Below, in pieces: positions 44,699 through 53,384 of a stretch of 64,000 nt of DNA. Position 1 is the stretch's first letter. Every line of letters begins with the position of its first letter. A model generated the notes under the pieces. That model saw only the letters and a list, made by a program, of their open reading frames with translations, ran no database searches and had not been told where the DNA came from. Location: positions 3,968,001 to 4,032,000 of the forward strand of contig NZ_CP087168.1 in assembly GCF_024748615.1 (NCBI RefSeq), given 5' to 3'. Origin of the DNA: Pseudomonas sp. B21-048. GTDB lineage: Bacteria; Pseudomonadota; Gammaproteobacteria; Pseudomonadales; Pseudomonadaceae. A program made the translations under genes and the position numbers.

Positions 44699-45678
44699 AC
44701 GCCCTCCTGCAACGGCCTCTTCTGTCTCAGCTCGACGCCGTTCTTGATCGCCACAATTTCGGCCAGCAGCGACAAGGCGATTTCCGCTGGCGTATGGCTG
44801 CCGATGTGCAAACCGATCGGGCCGTGCAAGCGCTCGATGGCCTGTTGTGACAAGCCTAGCTGAGCCAGGGTGTCCCGGCGCTTCTGGCTGTTGACTCGCG
44901 AGCCCAGCGCACCGACATAAAACGCCTTGGAGTCCAGCGCCGTGAGCAGCGCCATGTCATCCAGGCGCGGATCGTGGGTCAGCGCGACGATGGCCGTGCG
45001 CTCGTCGGTCTGGATGCTCAGCACCGCTTCATCGGGCATGCCCGGGACGAAGCGACCGTGTTGCTCTTCCCAGCCGTAGACGAACTCGGTGCGCGGGTCG
45101 CAGATCAGCACTTCGAAATCCAGCAGCCGCGCCATCTCGGCAACGTAGCGCGACAGTTGGCCGGCACCGATCAACAACAATCGCCAGCGCGGACCATAAA
45201 TGGCACGCAAGGTCTGCCCGTCAAACACCAGCACATCTGTCTTGCTCGCCGCCTGCAAAATCACGTCACCGGTCGCCAGATTCAGCTCACGCGCAACGAT
45301 TTCATGCGCCTCGCAGCGCGTCAGCAATTCGGCGACCCACGCCGGATCGCCGACGCGCTCTTCGGTCAGGCGCAGCGTGCCGCCGCACGGCAAACCAAAC
45401 CGTGCGGCCTCCTCACGGGTGACGCCATAAGTAATCAACTGCACCGGCGGCCCATCGGCCGGGATACGGCCATCGTGCAGCCGGGCAATCAGGTCATCCT
45501 CGACACAGCCACCGGACACCGAACCAATCACCACGCCGTCTTCACGCAAGGCGAGCATGGCACCAGGTGCCCGGGGCGCGGTGCCCCAGGTCTGGACCAC
45601 GCTGTACAACATCACCCGCTGACCGGCGCGGCGCCATTGCAGCACGCTGCGCAGGACATTCAGGTCGACGCTGTCCAT
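44695..45678 (-). CDS. XdhC family molybdenum cofactor insertion chaperone
   Basis: 327 aa. The N-terminal XdhC domain has VVQTWGTAPRAPGAMLALREDG near 28 (part: GTAPRAPGAMLALREDG) and GSVSGGCVEDDL near 52. The C-terminal Rossmann-like domain has LLIGAGQLSRYVAEMARLL near 170 and ALTHDPRLDDMAL, then YVGALGSRVNSQKRRDTL. XdhC binds and sulphurates Mo-cofactor before insertion into the large subunit. ATGA overlap with the large-subunit gene stop. Confidence 0.9.
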   Translation of the reverse strand: MDSVDLNVLRSVLQWRRAGQRVMLYSVVQTWGTAPRAPGAMLALREDGVVIGSVSGGCVEDDLIARLHDGRIPADGPPVQLITYGVTREEAARFGLPCGGTLRLTEERVGDPAWVAELLTRCEAHEIVARELNLATGDVILQAASKTDVLVFDGQTLRAIYGPRWRLLLIGAGQLSRYVAEMARLLDFEVLICDPRTEFVYGWEEQHGRFVPGMPDEAVLSIQTDERTAIVALTHDPRLDDMALLTALDSKAFYVGALGSRVNSQKRRDTLAQLGLSQQAIERLHGPIGLHIGSHTPAEIALSLLAEIVAIKNGVELRQKRPLQEGV

Positions 45679-47999
45679 CAGGCTTGCGCCTTCTGCCAGC
45701 CTTGTAACTGATAGCGCACCGGCAGATTACGGATGCGTTTGCCGGTGGCGGCGAAGATCGCGTTGCACAGCGCTGGCGCGATCGGCGGCACACCTGGTTC
45801 ACCGACTCCACCCAACGGCACATCGCCCGGTGGCGTGACCAGGTGCACGGCGACTTCTTTCGGTGCCAGAGACATGCGCGCTATCTCGTACATGTGAAAA
45901 TTATCCTGCTGAACCTTGCCGTCCTTGAAGCTGATCTCCCCCAACACCGCGTTGCCAAGGCCCATGACGCAGGCGCCTTCGAACTGCGAGCGAATCCGCT
46001 CGGGGTTAATCTGCGGACCGCAATCCACGGCGATGTCGGCCTTGTGCACGATCAACGTGCCATCGTCTTTGACTTCCACCTCGATCACCGCCGCCACATA
46101 AGTGACAAAACTATAGTGCACCGCCAGGCCCAAGCCTCGGCCCTTGGGCAATTCACGCCCCCAACCGGCCGCTTTGGCGGCGGTTTCCAGCACGGTGCGC
46201 ATCCGTGCAGTGTCGATTGGATAACGCTCGGGAGATTCGCCGTAGTTCCACTCTTCACTCAAGGTGCGCGGATCGATCAATCTGTCCGGGCCGAGCAGTT
46301 TGATCTGGTACTTGAGCGGATCCTGGCCAGCCTTGTGGGCCAGTTCATCGACAAAACTCTGGATCGCAAAGCCGTGTGGAATGTTTGATACCGAGCGATA
46401 CCAGCCGACCCGGGTATGGACCGTCGCTTCAGGGTTTTCCAGGCGCACGTTGGGGATCGCGTAAGCCATGTTGGTAAAGCCCAGGCCCAGCTCGAAAGCC
46501 GCCTGATGGTTCATCCCCGGTGCAAACAGCGCGGTGATACTCGGCGCCACCGTGCGGTGCAGCCAGCCGGACGGCAGACCATCCTTGTTCAGGCTGGCCT
46601 TTAGGTATTCGGCCGACACGGTGTGGAAATAGGAGTTGTGGATGTCGTCTTCACGGGTCCATTGCACCCGCACTGCCTTACCCGGGAACTCCTTGGCCAG
46701 GATCGCCGCTTCAACGACAAAGTCCGGCTTGGATTTGCGACCGAAACCGCCGCCGAGCAAGGTGACGTTGAGCGTGACGTTATCGAATGGAATGCCGAGG
46801 CGCTCGCCGATCCGTTCACGGGTGACTTGCGGTGCCTGGCTTGGCGCCCAGGCTTCGCACACGCCGTCCTTGAAACGGGCGATGGCGACCATCGGTTCCA
46901 TTGGCGATTGCGCCAGGTGCGGCAGGTAGTAAGAGGCTTCGAGGGTGCTGTCGGCGCTGCTCATGGCCTGGTCGATGCTGCCGGTATTGCGCACCACTTT
47001 GCCGGGTTTGAGAGACGCGGCTTCGAGTTCCTTGCGGTAGGCGATCGAGTCATAACTGGCGTTGGGGCCGTCATCCCACTCGATTTTCAGCGCCTCGCGG
47101 CCCTTGATCGCCGCCCAGGTATTGCTAGCCACCACGGCCACACCGCCCAGAGGCTGAAATTCGGACGGCAATGGACGGCTTTCGATTTGCAGAACCTTGA
47201 TCACGCCCGGGACTTTCATCGCGGCGCTGGCATCGAAGGATTTGACCTTGCCACCGTAGACCGCTGGACGCGCGATGGTGGCGAAGAGCATGCCGTCGAA
47301 ATGCACATCGGCGCCGTAAACTGCACGGCCGTTGACGATGTCTGCACCGTCGATAGCCTTGCTGCCTTCCTTGCCGATGTAACGGAATTCCGAGGGTTGC
47401 TTGAGCCGCAGGCTGTCGCGGGCCGGCACTGCCAATGCGCTGGCAGCAGCGGCCAACGCGCCGTAGCCCAGTTCACGACCGGTCGGTTGGTGAATGACTT
47501 TATGCAATTGCGCATGGCACTCGCTGACCGGCACTTTCCACTGCGCGGCGGCGGCTTGCTCAAGCATGGTCCGCGCGGTAGCCCCGCAACGGCGCATCGG
47601 CTCGTACCAGTGACGCATGCTGCGCGAACCGTCGGTGTCCTGGTTACCGAAACGCACTTCGTCGCCCGGCGCCTGTTGCACTTTGACCAGCGCCCAGTCG
47701 GCGTCCAGTTCATCGGCTACTACCATGGTCAGGCTGGTGCGCACGCCCTGGCCCATTTCCGAGCGGTTGCAAACCACGGTCACGCTGCCATCGGCGGCGA
47801 TGCTGACGTAAACCTTGGGATCATCGATCCAGCCGTTAGGCATGCCGTCGGCGCCGAACTTTTTGTCTTTTTCGGCGGCAAGCGCGTCCTGCCAACCCCA
47901 ACTGGCTGCCAGCACCAGCGCACTGGTGGCGCCTACGCCTTTGAGGAAACCACGGCGGCTGAGGTTGCTCAGCGCAAAGTCATTCGGTAACTGGCTCAT
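45678..47999 (-). CDS. Molybdenum hydroxylase large subunit (IorB-like), Tat-exported
   Basis: 773 aa of the xanthine oxidase superfamily, close to isoquinoline 1-oxidoreductase beta. Residues 1-45 carry a Tat signal with SRRGFLKG and a hydrophobic stretch ending DALAAEK, so the enzyme is periplasmic. Mo-cofactor motifs are [16 protein letters not shown] near 94, [12 protein letters not shown] near 420, and the C-terminal [20 protein letters not shown] near 735 holding the catalytic Glu. It oxidises an aldehyde or N-heterocycle; the substrate is unknown. ATG 47999 is chosen for the Tat start. It works with the [2Fe-2S] subunit upstream; no cytochrome c subunit is adjacent. Confidence 0.9.
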   Translation of the reverse strand: MSQLPNDFALSNLSRRGFLKGVGATSALVLAASWGWQDALAAEKDKKFGADGMPNGWIDDPKVYVSIAADGSVTVVCNRSEMGQGVRTSLTMVVADELDADWALVKVQQAPGDEVRFGNQDTDGSRSMRHWYEPMRRCGATARTMLEQAAAAQWKVPVSECHAQLHKVIHQPTGRELGYGALAAAASALAVPARDSLRLKQPSEFRYIGKEGSKAIDGADIVNGRAVYGADVHFDGMLFATIARPAVYGGKVKSFDASAAMKVPGVIKVLQIESRPLPSEFQPLGGVAVVASNTWAAIKGREALKIEWDDGPNASYDSIAYRKELEAASLKPGKVVRNTGSIDQAMSSADSTLEASYYLPHLAQSPMEPMVAIARFKDGVCEAWAPSQAPQVTRERIGERLGIPFDNVTLNVTLLGGGFGRKSKPDFVVEAAILAKEFPGKAVRVQWTREDDIHNSYFHTVSAEYLKASLNKDGLPSGWLHRTVAPSITALFAPGMNHQAAFELGLGFTNMAYAIPNVRLENPEATVHTRVGWYRSVSNIPHGFAIQSFVDELAHKAGQDPLKYQIKLLGPDRLIDPRTLSEEWNYGESPERYPIDTARMRTVLETAAKAAGWGRELPKGRGLGLAVHYSFVTYVAAVIEVEVKDDGTLIVHKADIAVDCGPQINPERIRSQFEGACVMGLGNAVLGEISFKDGKVQQDNFHMYEIARMSLAPKEVAVHLVTPPGDVPLGGVGEPGVPPIAPALCNAIFAATGKRIRNLPVRYQLQGWQKAQA

Positions 48000-48469
48000 G
48001 CCTTGGCCTCCTTCAGGTGAGTGGATGCCTGGCGGATGGCGGTCTTGATCCGGTTGTAGGTGCCGCAACGGCAAATGTTGCCGACCATTGCCTCTTCGAT
48101 TTGCTCGTCGGTGGGGTCGGGATTGGTTTTGAGCAGCGCCGTCGCGGACATGATCTGACCGCCCTGACAGAAGCCGCACTGGGCCACGGCTGTATCGAGC
48201 CAGGCTTGCTGAACAATCTTGCCTATTGGGTCGTTGTGCAATTCATCGATCGTTGTGACGTTCTGCCCGAACGCGGAACCGATGGTCGTGATGCACGCCC
48301 GCGCAGGCTGGCCGTCGATATGAATCGTACAGGCGCCGCACAGGCCCATGCCGCAGCCGAATTTCGTGCCGGGATGGCCGCCCGCTATATCGCGAATGGC
48401 CCACAACAGCGGCATCTCGTCCGCAACATCCATTTTATAAGGTTGACCGTTGAGAATCAGAGTATTCAT
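47996..48469 (-). CDS. [2Fe-2S] subunit of the molybdenum hydroxylase (IorA-like)
   Basis: 157 aa. It has the two-cluster layout of this family: plant-ferredoxin-type cysteines in KFGCGMGLCGACTIHIDG near 42-59 plus C66, and the second cluster in CGFCQGGQIM near 103 with NICRCGTYNRIK near 135. It passes electrons from the Mo site of the large subunit. It has no signal of its own, so it is probably carried across the membrane bound to the Tat-exported partner. A 4-bp overlap with the large-subunit gene supports a fixed complex. Confidence 0.92.
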   Translation of the reverse strand: MNTLILNGQPYKMDVADEMPLLWAIRDIAGGHPGTKFGCGMGLCGACTIHIDGQPARACITTIGSAFGQNVTTIDELHNDPIGKIVQQAWLDTAVAQCGFCQGGQIMSATALLKTNPDPTDEQIEEAMVGNICRCGTYNRIKTAIRQASTHLKEAKA

Positions 48470-48645
48470 GGGCACGCCCGCATAGTTATAGAGGTTATGG
48501 GGTCGAGCAATCTGCCGCGTGGGTTCCTTCACGCAGATCGACTCAGGCTAATGGGCTCTCTTATGCGGACGGCAACGTCTGCACCGGGCCTTTGGTGGAG
48601 CAAATGCTTGCATCGTTAGGTCGCTAAGTTAACCCAGCATTAACA

Positions 48646-48673
48646 AAAAAGCCCTGCTTAGACAGGGCTTTTT
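48646..48673. terminator. Terminator downstream of murB
   Basis: AAAAAGCCCTG/CAGGGCTTTTT with a 6-nt loop, bidirectional. It separates murB transcription from the hydroxylase operon, which is on the same strand. Confidence 0.85.
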
Positions 48674-48674
48674 A

Positions 48675-48757
48675 GCTGCAAGTTTTAAGCTGCAAGCTTC
48701 AAGTAGAAACAAAGCAGCGAAGCTCGATATTGCAGCTTGCAGCTTGAAGCTTGACGC
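48675..48757. repeat. AGCTTGAAGCTTGCAGCT-type Pseudomonas repeat
   Basis: Repeated and inverted copies of AAGCTGCAAGCT around a short centre between the terminator and the murB stop. No gene fits here. Confidence 0.6.
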
Positions 48758-48764
48758 TGCTTTC

Positions 48765-49784
48765 CTAATACCGATTGGGCTCCATTTCCAGGTCGACGTG
48801 GAAACGTTCTGAAATGTCTTTCTGAATGCGTTGCGCCAGGTTCAGCAATTGCAGGCCCGTTGCGGTGCCATAGTTGACCAGCACCAGCGCCTGTAATTTA
48901 TGCACACCGGCATCGCCGTCGCGAAAGCCCTTCCAGCCGGCCCGTTCGATCAGCCAGCCCGCCGCCAGTTTCATTTGCCCATCGGGTTGCGCATACGCCA
49001 CCAGATCCGGGTATTCACCCTTGAGTTGCGCCACGAGTGCGGCTGGTACCAACGGATTCTTGAAGAAGCTGCCGGCATTGCCGAGCACCACCGGGTCCGG
49101 GAGCTTTTCGTTGCGAATGCTGCAAATGGCCTGACTGACATCGGTAGGCGTCGGGTGATCGATGCCCAGCGACGTCAGACGCTGGCGAACCGGGCCGTAT
49201 TCCAGGTGCAGGTGCGCGGTGCGATTGAGGGTGAAACGCACCCGCAGGATCAACCAACGCCCCGGCTCTTGTTTGAACAGGCTGTCGCGGTAGGCGAAGT
49301 TGCACTCGGCCAGTGTGAAATCCCGCAGCTCACCGGTCTGGCGATCGAGGGCGGTGAGGCCGGCAAACACGTCTTTGATCTCGACGCCATAAGCGCCGAT
49401 ATTCTGCATCGGTGCCGCGCCCACAGTGCCGGGAATCAGGCTGAGGTTTTCCAGCCCCGCCAACCCTTGCGCCAAGGTGTGTTGCACAAAGGGATGCCAA
49501 GGCTCGCCCGCCTCGGCTTCGATCACCACCTGGTTGCCGTCATCGCTCAGTACACGAATCCCGCGTGTGGCCATGCGCAACACCAGCGCCTGCACATCCG
49601 CGGTCAGCAGCAAATTGCTGCCGCCACCAATCACCAGCACGGGCACATCATGTTCCAACCCATAGGCCAGGGCTTCGCGCACGTCAGCATCGCTATGGGC
49701 CTCGGCAAATAGCCGGGCCTGAACATCCACACCAAAGCTGTTGAACGGCTTGAGCGATACCAGCGGATGTACCTGCAAACTCAT
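48765..49784 (-). CDS. murB: UDP-N-acetylenolpyruvoylglucosamine reductase
   Basis: 339-aa FAD enzyme of peptidoglycan precursor synthesis, reducing the enolpyruvyl ether to UDP-MurNAc. N-terminal LKPFNSFGVDVQA is at 10-22, FAD-binding VLVIGGGSNLLLT near 50, IPGTVGAAPMQNIGAYGVEI near 118, catalytic Ser in GNAGSFFKNP near 235, and the C-terminal Glu in DLEMEPNRY. This is the long type I form. It overlaps the phosphatase gene by 4 bp. Confidence 0.96.
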   Translation of the reverse strand: MSLQVHPLVSLKPFNSFGVDVQARLFAEAHSDADVREALAYGLEHDVPVLVIGGGSNLLLTADVQALVLRMATRGIRVLSDDGNQVVIEAEAGEPWHPFVQHTLAQGLAGLENLSLIPGTVGAAPMQNIGAYGVEIKDVFAGLTALDRQTGELRDFTLAECNFAYRDSLFKQEPGRWLILRVRFTLNRTAHLHLEYGPVRQRLTSLGIDHPTPTDVSQAICSIRNEKLPDPVVLGNAGSFFKNPLVPAALVAQLKGEYPDLVAYAQPDGQMKLAAGWLIERAGWKGFRDGDAGVHKLQALVLVNYGTATGLQLLNLAQRIQKDISERFHVDLEMEPNRY

Positions 49785-50245
49785 AACCGTCCCTTCAATT
49801 CGATCACCAGCAGGTCGCTGGCGCGCTCAATCAGGTCCAGTACCGTTTCGAATCCCTGGTCGCTGTCGTGATAAGGATCCGGCACTTCATCGATTTCCGA
49901 CTGGAAGCGACGCAGGAACAGGTCCAACTCGGCCTTGCCCTTGGCTGGTTGCAGAGCCTTGAGGTGGCGCAGGTTGCTGTTGTCCATCGCCAGAATCAGG
50001 TCGTAGGTGGCGAAATCGGCGCGGTTGACTTGCTGAGCACGCTGGGCGGACAGGTCGTAGCCGCGCAGTTTCGCCGCGGCCTGGCTGCGCTTGTCCGGGG
50101 GCTTGCCGACGTGCCAGTCACCGGTGCCAGCGGAAGCCACCTCGACTTGATCAGCCAGCCCCGCCTCACGCAGCTTGTGCCGCAATACGCCTTCGGCCGT
50201 GGGGGAACGGCAGATATTGCCCAGGCAAACGAACAGAACCCGCAT
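49781..50245 (-). CDS. Low-molecular-weight protein tyrosine phosphatase
   Basis: 154 aa. The CX5R loop CLGNICRSPTAEG at 7-19 holds the nucleophile Cys and Arg. The general acid Asp is in VPDPYHDSDQGFETVLD near 119. Such enzymes often control exopolysaccharide kinases, but here the neighbours are cell-wall and LPS genes (murB, kdsB). The stop and start are shared within 1-4 bp with both. Confidence 0.9.
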   Translation of the reverse strand: MRVLFVCLGNICRSPTAEGVLRHKLREAGLADQVEVASAGTGDWHVGKPPDKRSQAAAKLRGYDLSAQRAQQVNRADFATYDLILAMDNSNLRHLKALQPAKGKAELDLFLRRFQSEIDEVPDPYHDSDQGFETVLDLIERASDLLVIELKGRL

Positions 50246-51009
50246 CAGGCCTCCAGCAAGCGACGAACGCGCTCGAGGTCTTCAAGGGTATCGACGCCGG
50301 TGGGTGGCGCGATCAATGCATCAGCGACATGAATTCGCACGCCATGCCAGAGCGCCCGCAGTTGTTCCAGAGACTCGGTGTTCTCCAGCCAGCATGGGCC
50401 CCAGGAGACGAAGTCCTGCAGGAAACCGGCGCGATAAGCATAAATGCCAATGTGACGGCGATACGGCACACCTTCCGGCAATTGCTCGCGGCTCTTGGCG
50501 AACGCGTCGCGAGCCCACGGCAAGGTGGCACGACTGAACGTCAGCGCCAGGCCATTGAGGTCGCTGACCACTTTGACCACGTTGGGATTGAACAGGGTTT
50601 CCACGTCTTCGATCGGCTCGGCCAGGGTGGCCATGCGTGCTTCGGTGTGGGCCGCCAGGTTGGCGGCGACCTGATCGATCACGCTCGGCGGAATCAACGG
50701 CTCATCGCCCTGAACGTTGACCACGATAGCGTCTGGAGCCAGACCCAGTTTCGCGGCGACTTCGGCCAGGCGGTCAGTGCCGGAGTTATGATCTTCGCGC
50801 GTCAGCACCACTTCGGCGCCAAAGCTTTTGCAGGCCTCGATGATGCGCGCATCGTCAGTGGCCACGACCACGCGCTGGGCACTGCTTTTGCTCGCCTGTT
50901 CCCAGACATGCTGGATCATCGGCTTGCCGGCGATCAGCAACAGGGGTTTGCCCGGCAGACGCGTGGAGGCATAACGCGATGGAATGACGACGGTAAAGGC
51001 TGTGGTCAT
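50245..51009 (-). CDS. kdsB: CMP-KDO synthetase (3-deoxy-manno-octulosonate cytidylyltransferase)
   Basis: 254 aa. Activates KDO with CTP for lipid A-core synthesis. [20 protein letters not shown] is at 9-28, [10 protein letters not shown] near 47, [16 protein letters not shown] near 71 and [11 protein letters not shown] near 97; the metal/base site [11 protein letters not shown] is near the C-terminus. Overlaps the Trm112-like gene by 4 bp. Confidence 0.96.
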   Translation of the reverse strand: MTTAFTVVIPSRYASTRLPGKPLLLIAGKPMIQHVWEQASKSSAQRVVVATDDARIIEACKSFGAEVVLTREDHNSGTDRLAEVAAKLGLAPDAIVVNVQGDEPLIPPSVIDQVAANLAAHTEARMATLAEPIEDVETLFNPNVVKVVSDLNGLALTFSRATLPWARDAFAKSREQLPEGVPYRRHIGIYAYRAGFLQDFVSWGPCWLENTESLEQLRALWHGVRIHVADALIAPPTGVDTLEDLERVRRLLEA

Positions 51010-51191
51010 TTATCCAGGCGCTCGTCGGTGGTCAGGGTGCGCGCTTCGCTTTCGAGCATCACCGGGATGCCGTCGCGAATCGGGTATGCGAGGCCGGCGC
51101 CCTTGCTGATCAGTTCGGTTTTGTCGGCGCTGAGCTTGAGCGGACCTTTGCAGATCGGGCAAGCGAGAATATCGAGCAATTTGGTGTCCAT
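51006..51191 (-). CDS. Trm112/YcaR family small zinc-finger-like protein
   Basis: 61 aa. [16 protein letters not shown] carries the single CPxC pair at about 12-15, followed by [18 protein letters not shown], the family hallmark. E. coli YcaR is encoded between lpxK and kdsB in the same way. ATG 51191 is chosen since AGGGA lies before it; the ATG two codons upstream is less well placed. Role unknown; eukaryotic homologues stabilise methyltransferases. Confidence 0.9.
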   Translation of the reverse strand: MDTKLLDILACPICKGPLKLSADKTELISKGAGLAYPIRDGIPVMLESEARTLTTDERLDK

Positions 51192-51216
51192 GAACATTCC
51201 CTGGATAAAAACGGAG

Positions 51217-52227
51217 TTAAGGCAAAAGACGAGCCGGCACCAGGCGCATCAACTGCGTATCGAACCAGGCCACGAAGGCCGGCGATGGCGCAGCATCGAC
51301 CGCCAGGTACCACCAATCGGCGGCGGCGAAGGCACGGCACTTCACCGCGTCTTTTTCCGTCATCACCACGGGCAATGACGGGGTGAAATTCAAGGCCTGC
51401 ACGCTGTACTCGGCGTGGTCGGCAAATGCATGCGGCACTGGTCGCCAGTGTAGCGTTTCGAGGGTCGTGAAGAAACGCTGGGGATTGCCGATCCCGGCCA
51501 CGGCGTGAATGGCTTGGCCTGAGGGGAAGTGGTCGAGAGGCCAGCGTTCGCCGCTTTGCAGATTGACCAGCGCGGTGGGTTGCAGCTGGAAGGCAAAACC
51601 GTCGATGCGGTCGGCCGTGGCGCCGTTATAAAGCACCGCATCGACGCTTTGCAGGCGCTCGATCGGTTCGCGCAACGGCCCGGCCGGCAGGCAACGTTGG
51701 TTGCCCAGCCCTCGGGCGGCATCGATCAGCACCAGTTCCAGGTCCCGGGCCAGCCGATAATGCTGCATGCCGTCGTCGGAAAGGATCAGGTCCAGCGGCT
51801 CACTCGCCAGCAAGGCTTTGACCGCGCGGCTGCGGTCCGGGTCGATCATCAGCGGCACGCCGGTGCGCTGAACGATCAACAACGGCTCATCGCCCGCCAC
51901 GTCCGCGCCTTGATCCGCCTCGACTCGCCACGGCAATTGCGAAGGTTTGGCGCCATAACCACGGCTGACCACGCCGACCCGCAAACCTCTGCGCTGACAA
52001 TGCTCGATCATCCAGAGGATCAACGGCGTCTTGCCGGTGCCGCCCACCGTGATGTTACCGACCACGATCAGCGGCACCGGCGATTGGTAGATCTCGCCCT
52101 CGCCTGCCAAAAAGCGCTTGCGCTTGCCGGTGACCACACGCCGATACAGCCATTCAAGCGGCTGCAACAGCTTCAATGCCGGATGACCTTCGTACCATGC
52201 AGCGAGCAATCGATCGGACATAGCCAT
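51217..52227 (-). CDS. lpxK: Tetraacyldisaccharide 4'-kinase
   Basis: 336-aa membrane-associated P-loop kinase of lipid A synthesis. [20 protein letters not shown] holds the Walker A near 57-69, [10 protein letters not shown] near 85, the Asp of [20 protein letters not shown] near 149, and [14 protein letters not shown] near 294. The N-terminal hydrophobic helix lies in the first 30 residues. The start shares one base with the exbD stop. Confidence 0.95.
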   Translation of the reverse strand: MAMSDRLLAAWYEGHPALKLLQPLEWLYRRVVTGKRKRFLAGEGEIYQSPVPLIVVGNITVGGTGKTPLILWMIEHCQRRGLRVGVVSRGYGAKPSQLPWRVEADQGADVAGDEPLLIVQRTGVPLMIDPDRSRAVKALLASEPLDLILSDDGMQHYRLARDLELVLIDAARGLGNQRCLPAGPLREPIERLQSVDAVLYNGATADRIDGFAFQLQPTALVNLQSGERWPLDHFPSGQAIHAVAGIGNPQRFFTTLETLHWRPVPHAFADHAEYSVQALNFTPSLPVVMTEKDAVKCRAFAAADWWYLAVDAAPSPAFVAWFDTQLMRLVPARLLP

Positions 52228-52655
52228 CAGGATGCTGGCGCCGCCTCGACAGTGGTCATGCGCAAATGACTGAAACCGAGCTTGCCGGCAGCATCCATCG
52301 CGGTGATGACGGACTGATGGGGCGTCTTGCCATCGGCGCTGATGGACAGCGGCAGGTTAGTGTCGCCGTTGGATTCTTTCTGCAGCGCTTCCATCAGACT
52401 GGTCAGGTCGTTCTTCGGCAATAACTGGTTGTTGACCGAGAACGCCCCGTCGGCGCTGATGGCGATGTCCAGTTGCTTGAGCTGCTGGTCTTCGGCCGGG
52501 GAACCGCTGACCGCTTCCGGCAAGTCGACACGCAACTGGGTTTCACGGGTGAAGGTAGTGGTCACGACGAAAAACAGCAGCAGGATAAACACCACGTCGA
52601 TCAGCGACGCGAGGTTGATGTCTACCGTTTCCCGCGGTTTACGACGGAACTTCAC
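52227..52655 (-). CDS. exbD: ExbD/TolR-type biopolymer transport protein
   Basis: 142 aa. A single membrane helix [17 protein letters not shown] at about 17-33 with the proton-carrying Asp just at its start (SLIDVVF), then a periplasmic domain. Works with the ExbB-type protein encoded upstream (4-bp overlap). Placement before lpxK and kdsB suggests envelope energy coupling, for example outer-membrane or siderophore uptake; the precise partner is unknown. Confidence 0.9.
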   Translation of the reverse strand: MKFRRKPRETVDINLASLIDVVFILLLFFVVTTTFTRETQLRVDLPEAVSGSPAEDQQLKQLDIAISADGAFSVNNQLLPKNDLTSLMEALQKESNGDTNLPLSISADGKTPHQSVITAMDAAGKLGFSHLRMTTVEAAPAS

Positions 52656-53287
52656 GCCTTGCCCTCGGCCAGGTCCACGTCGCGGTCGCCCTGTACCACC
52701 TCGACCAATTTGATCGCTTCCTGCTCCATGCCCACCACCAACTCATCGATCCGGCGTTGCAGAAAGCGGTGGAAGAACACGGCTGGGATGCCGACCATCA
52801 GACCTGCGGCGGTGGTGATCAGCGCCTTGGAAATACCCCCGGCCAGCACGGTGGCGTTGGTGCCCATGCCCGTGCCCATGAACGCACTGAAAATATCGAT
52901 CATGCCCAGCACCGTACCCAGCAAACCCAGCAACGGGGCCATGGCGGCAATGGTGCCGAGGGCATTGATATAGCGTTCGAGCTCATGAATCACCCGCGCT
53001 GCGGCTTCTTCGATGCACTCTTTCATGATCTCGCGACCATGCCTGGAGTTCGCCAGACCGGCGGCCAGGATCTCGCCCAACGGAGAGTTGGCGCGCAGTT
53101 CCTTGAGTTTTTCTTTATTGAGTTGTTTGTCCTTGATCCAGACCCAGACCTGACCGAGCAAGTGCTCCGGGGTCACACGGCTGGCACGCAGGGTCCAGAG
53201 ACGCTCGGCGACGATCGCCATGGCCGCGATGGAACTCAGAATGATCGGCAGCATCATCCAGCCGCCGGATTTGACCAATTCCCACAC
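52652..53287 (-). CDS. exbB: MotA/TolQ/ExbB-type proton channel protein
   Basis: 211 aa from GTG 53287 (GAGGGG upstream); ten more residues are possible in frame. Three membrane helices: SGGWMMLPIILSSIAAMAIV near 8, then GTIAAMAPLLGLLGTVLGMIDIF near 130 and AGGISKALITTAAGLMVGIPAVFF near 165. The last two hold the conserved polar residues of the channel. Partner of the ExbD-type protein. Confidence 0.9.
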   Translation of the reverse strand: MWELVKSGGWMMLPIILSSIAAMAIVAERLWTLRASRVTPEHLLGQVWVWIKDKQLNKEKLKELRANSPLGEILAAGLANSRHGREIMKECIEEAAARVIHELERYINALGTIAAMAPLLGLLGTVLGMIDIFSAFMGTGMGTNATVLAGGISKALITTAAGLMVGIPAVFFHRFLQRRIDELVVGMEQEAIKLVEVVQGDRDVDLAEGKA

Positions 53288-53384
53288 AGTGACAGTCCCC
53301 TCGAAAAAGTGCGCCACTCTAACATAGGGGGTGGACGCACCGAAGACCGCGATGTCGCATCCGATCGGGCTTCAATTGCGCGGG

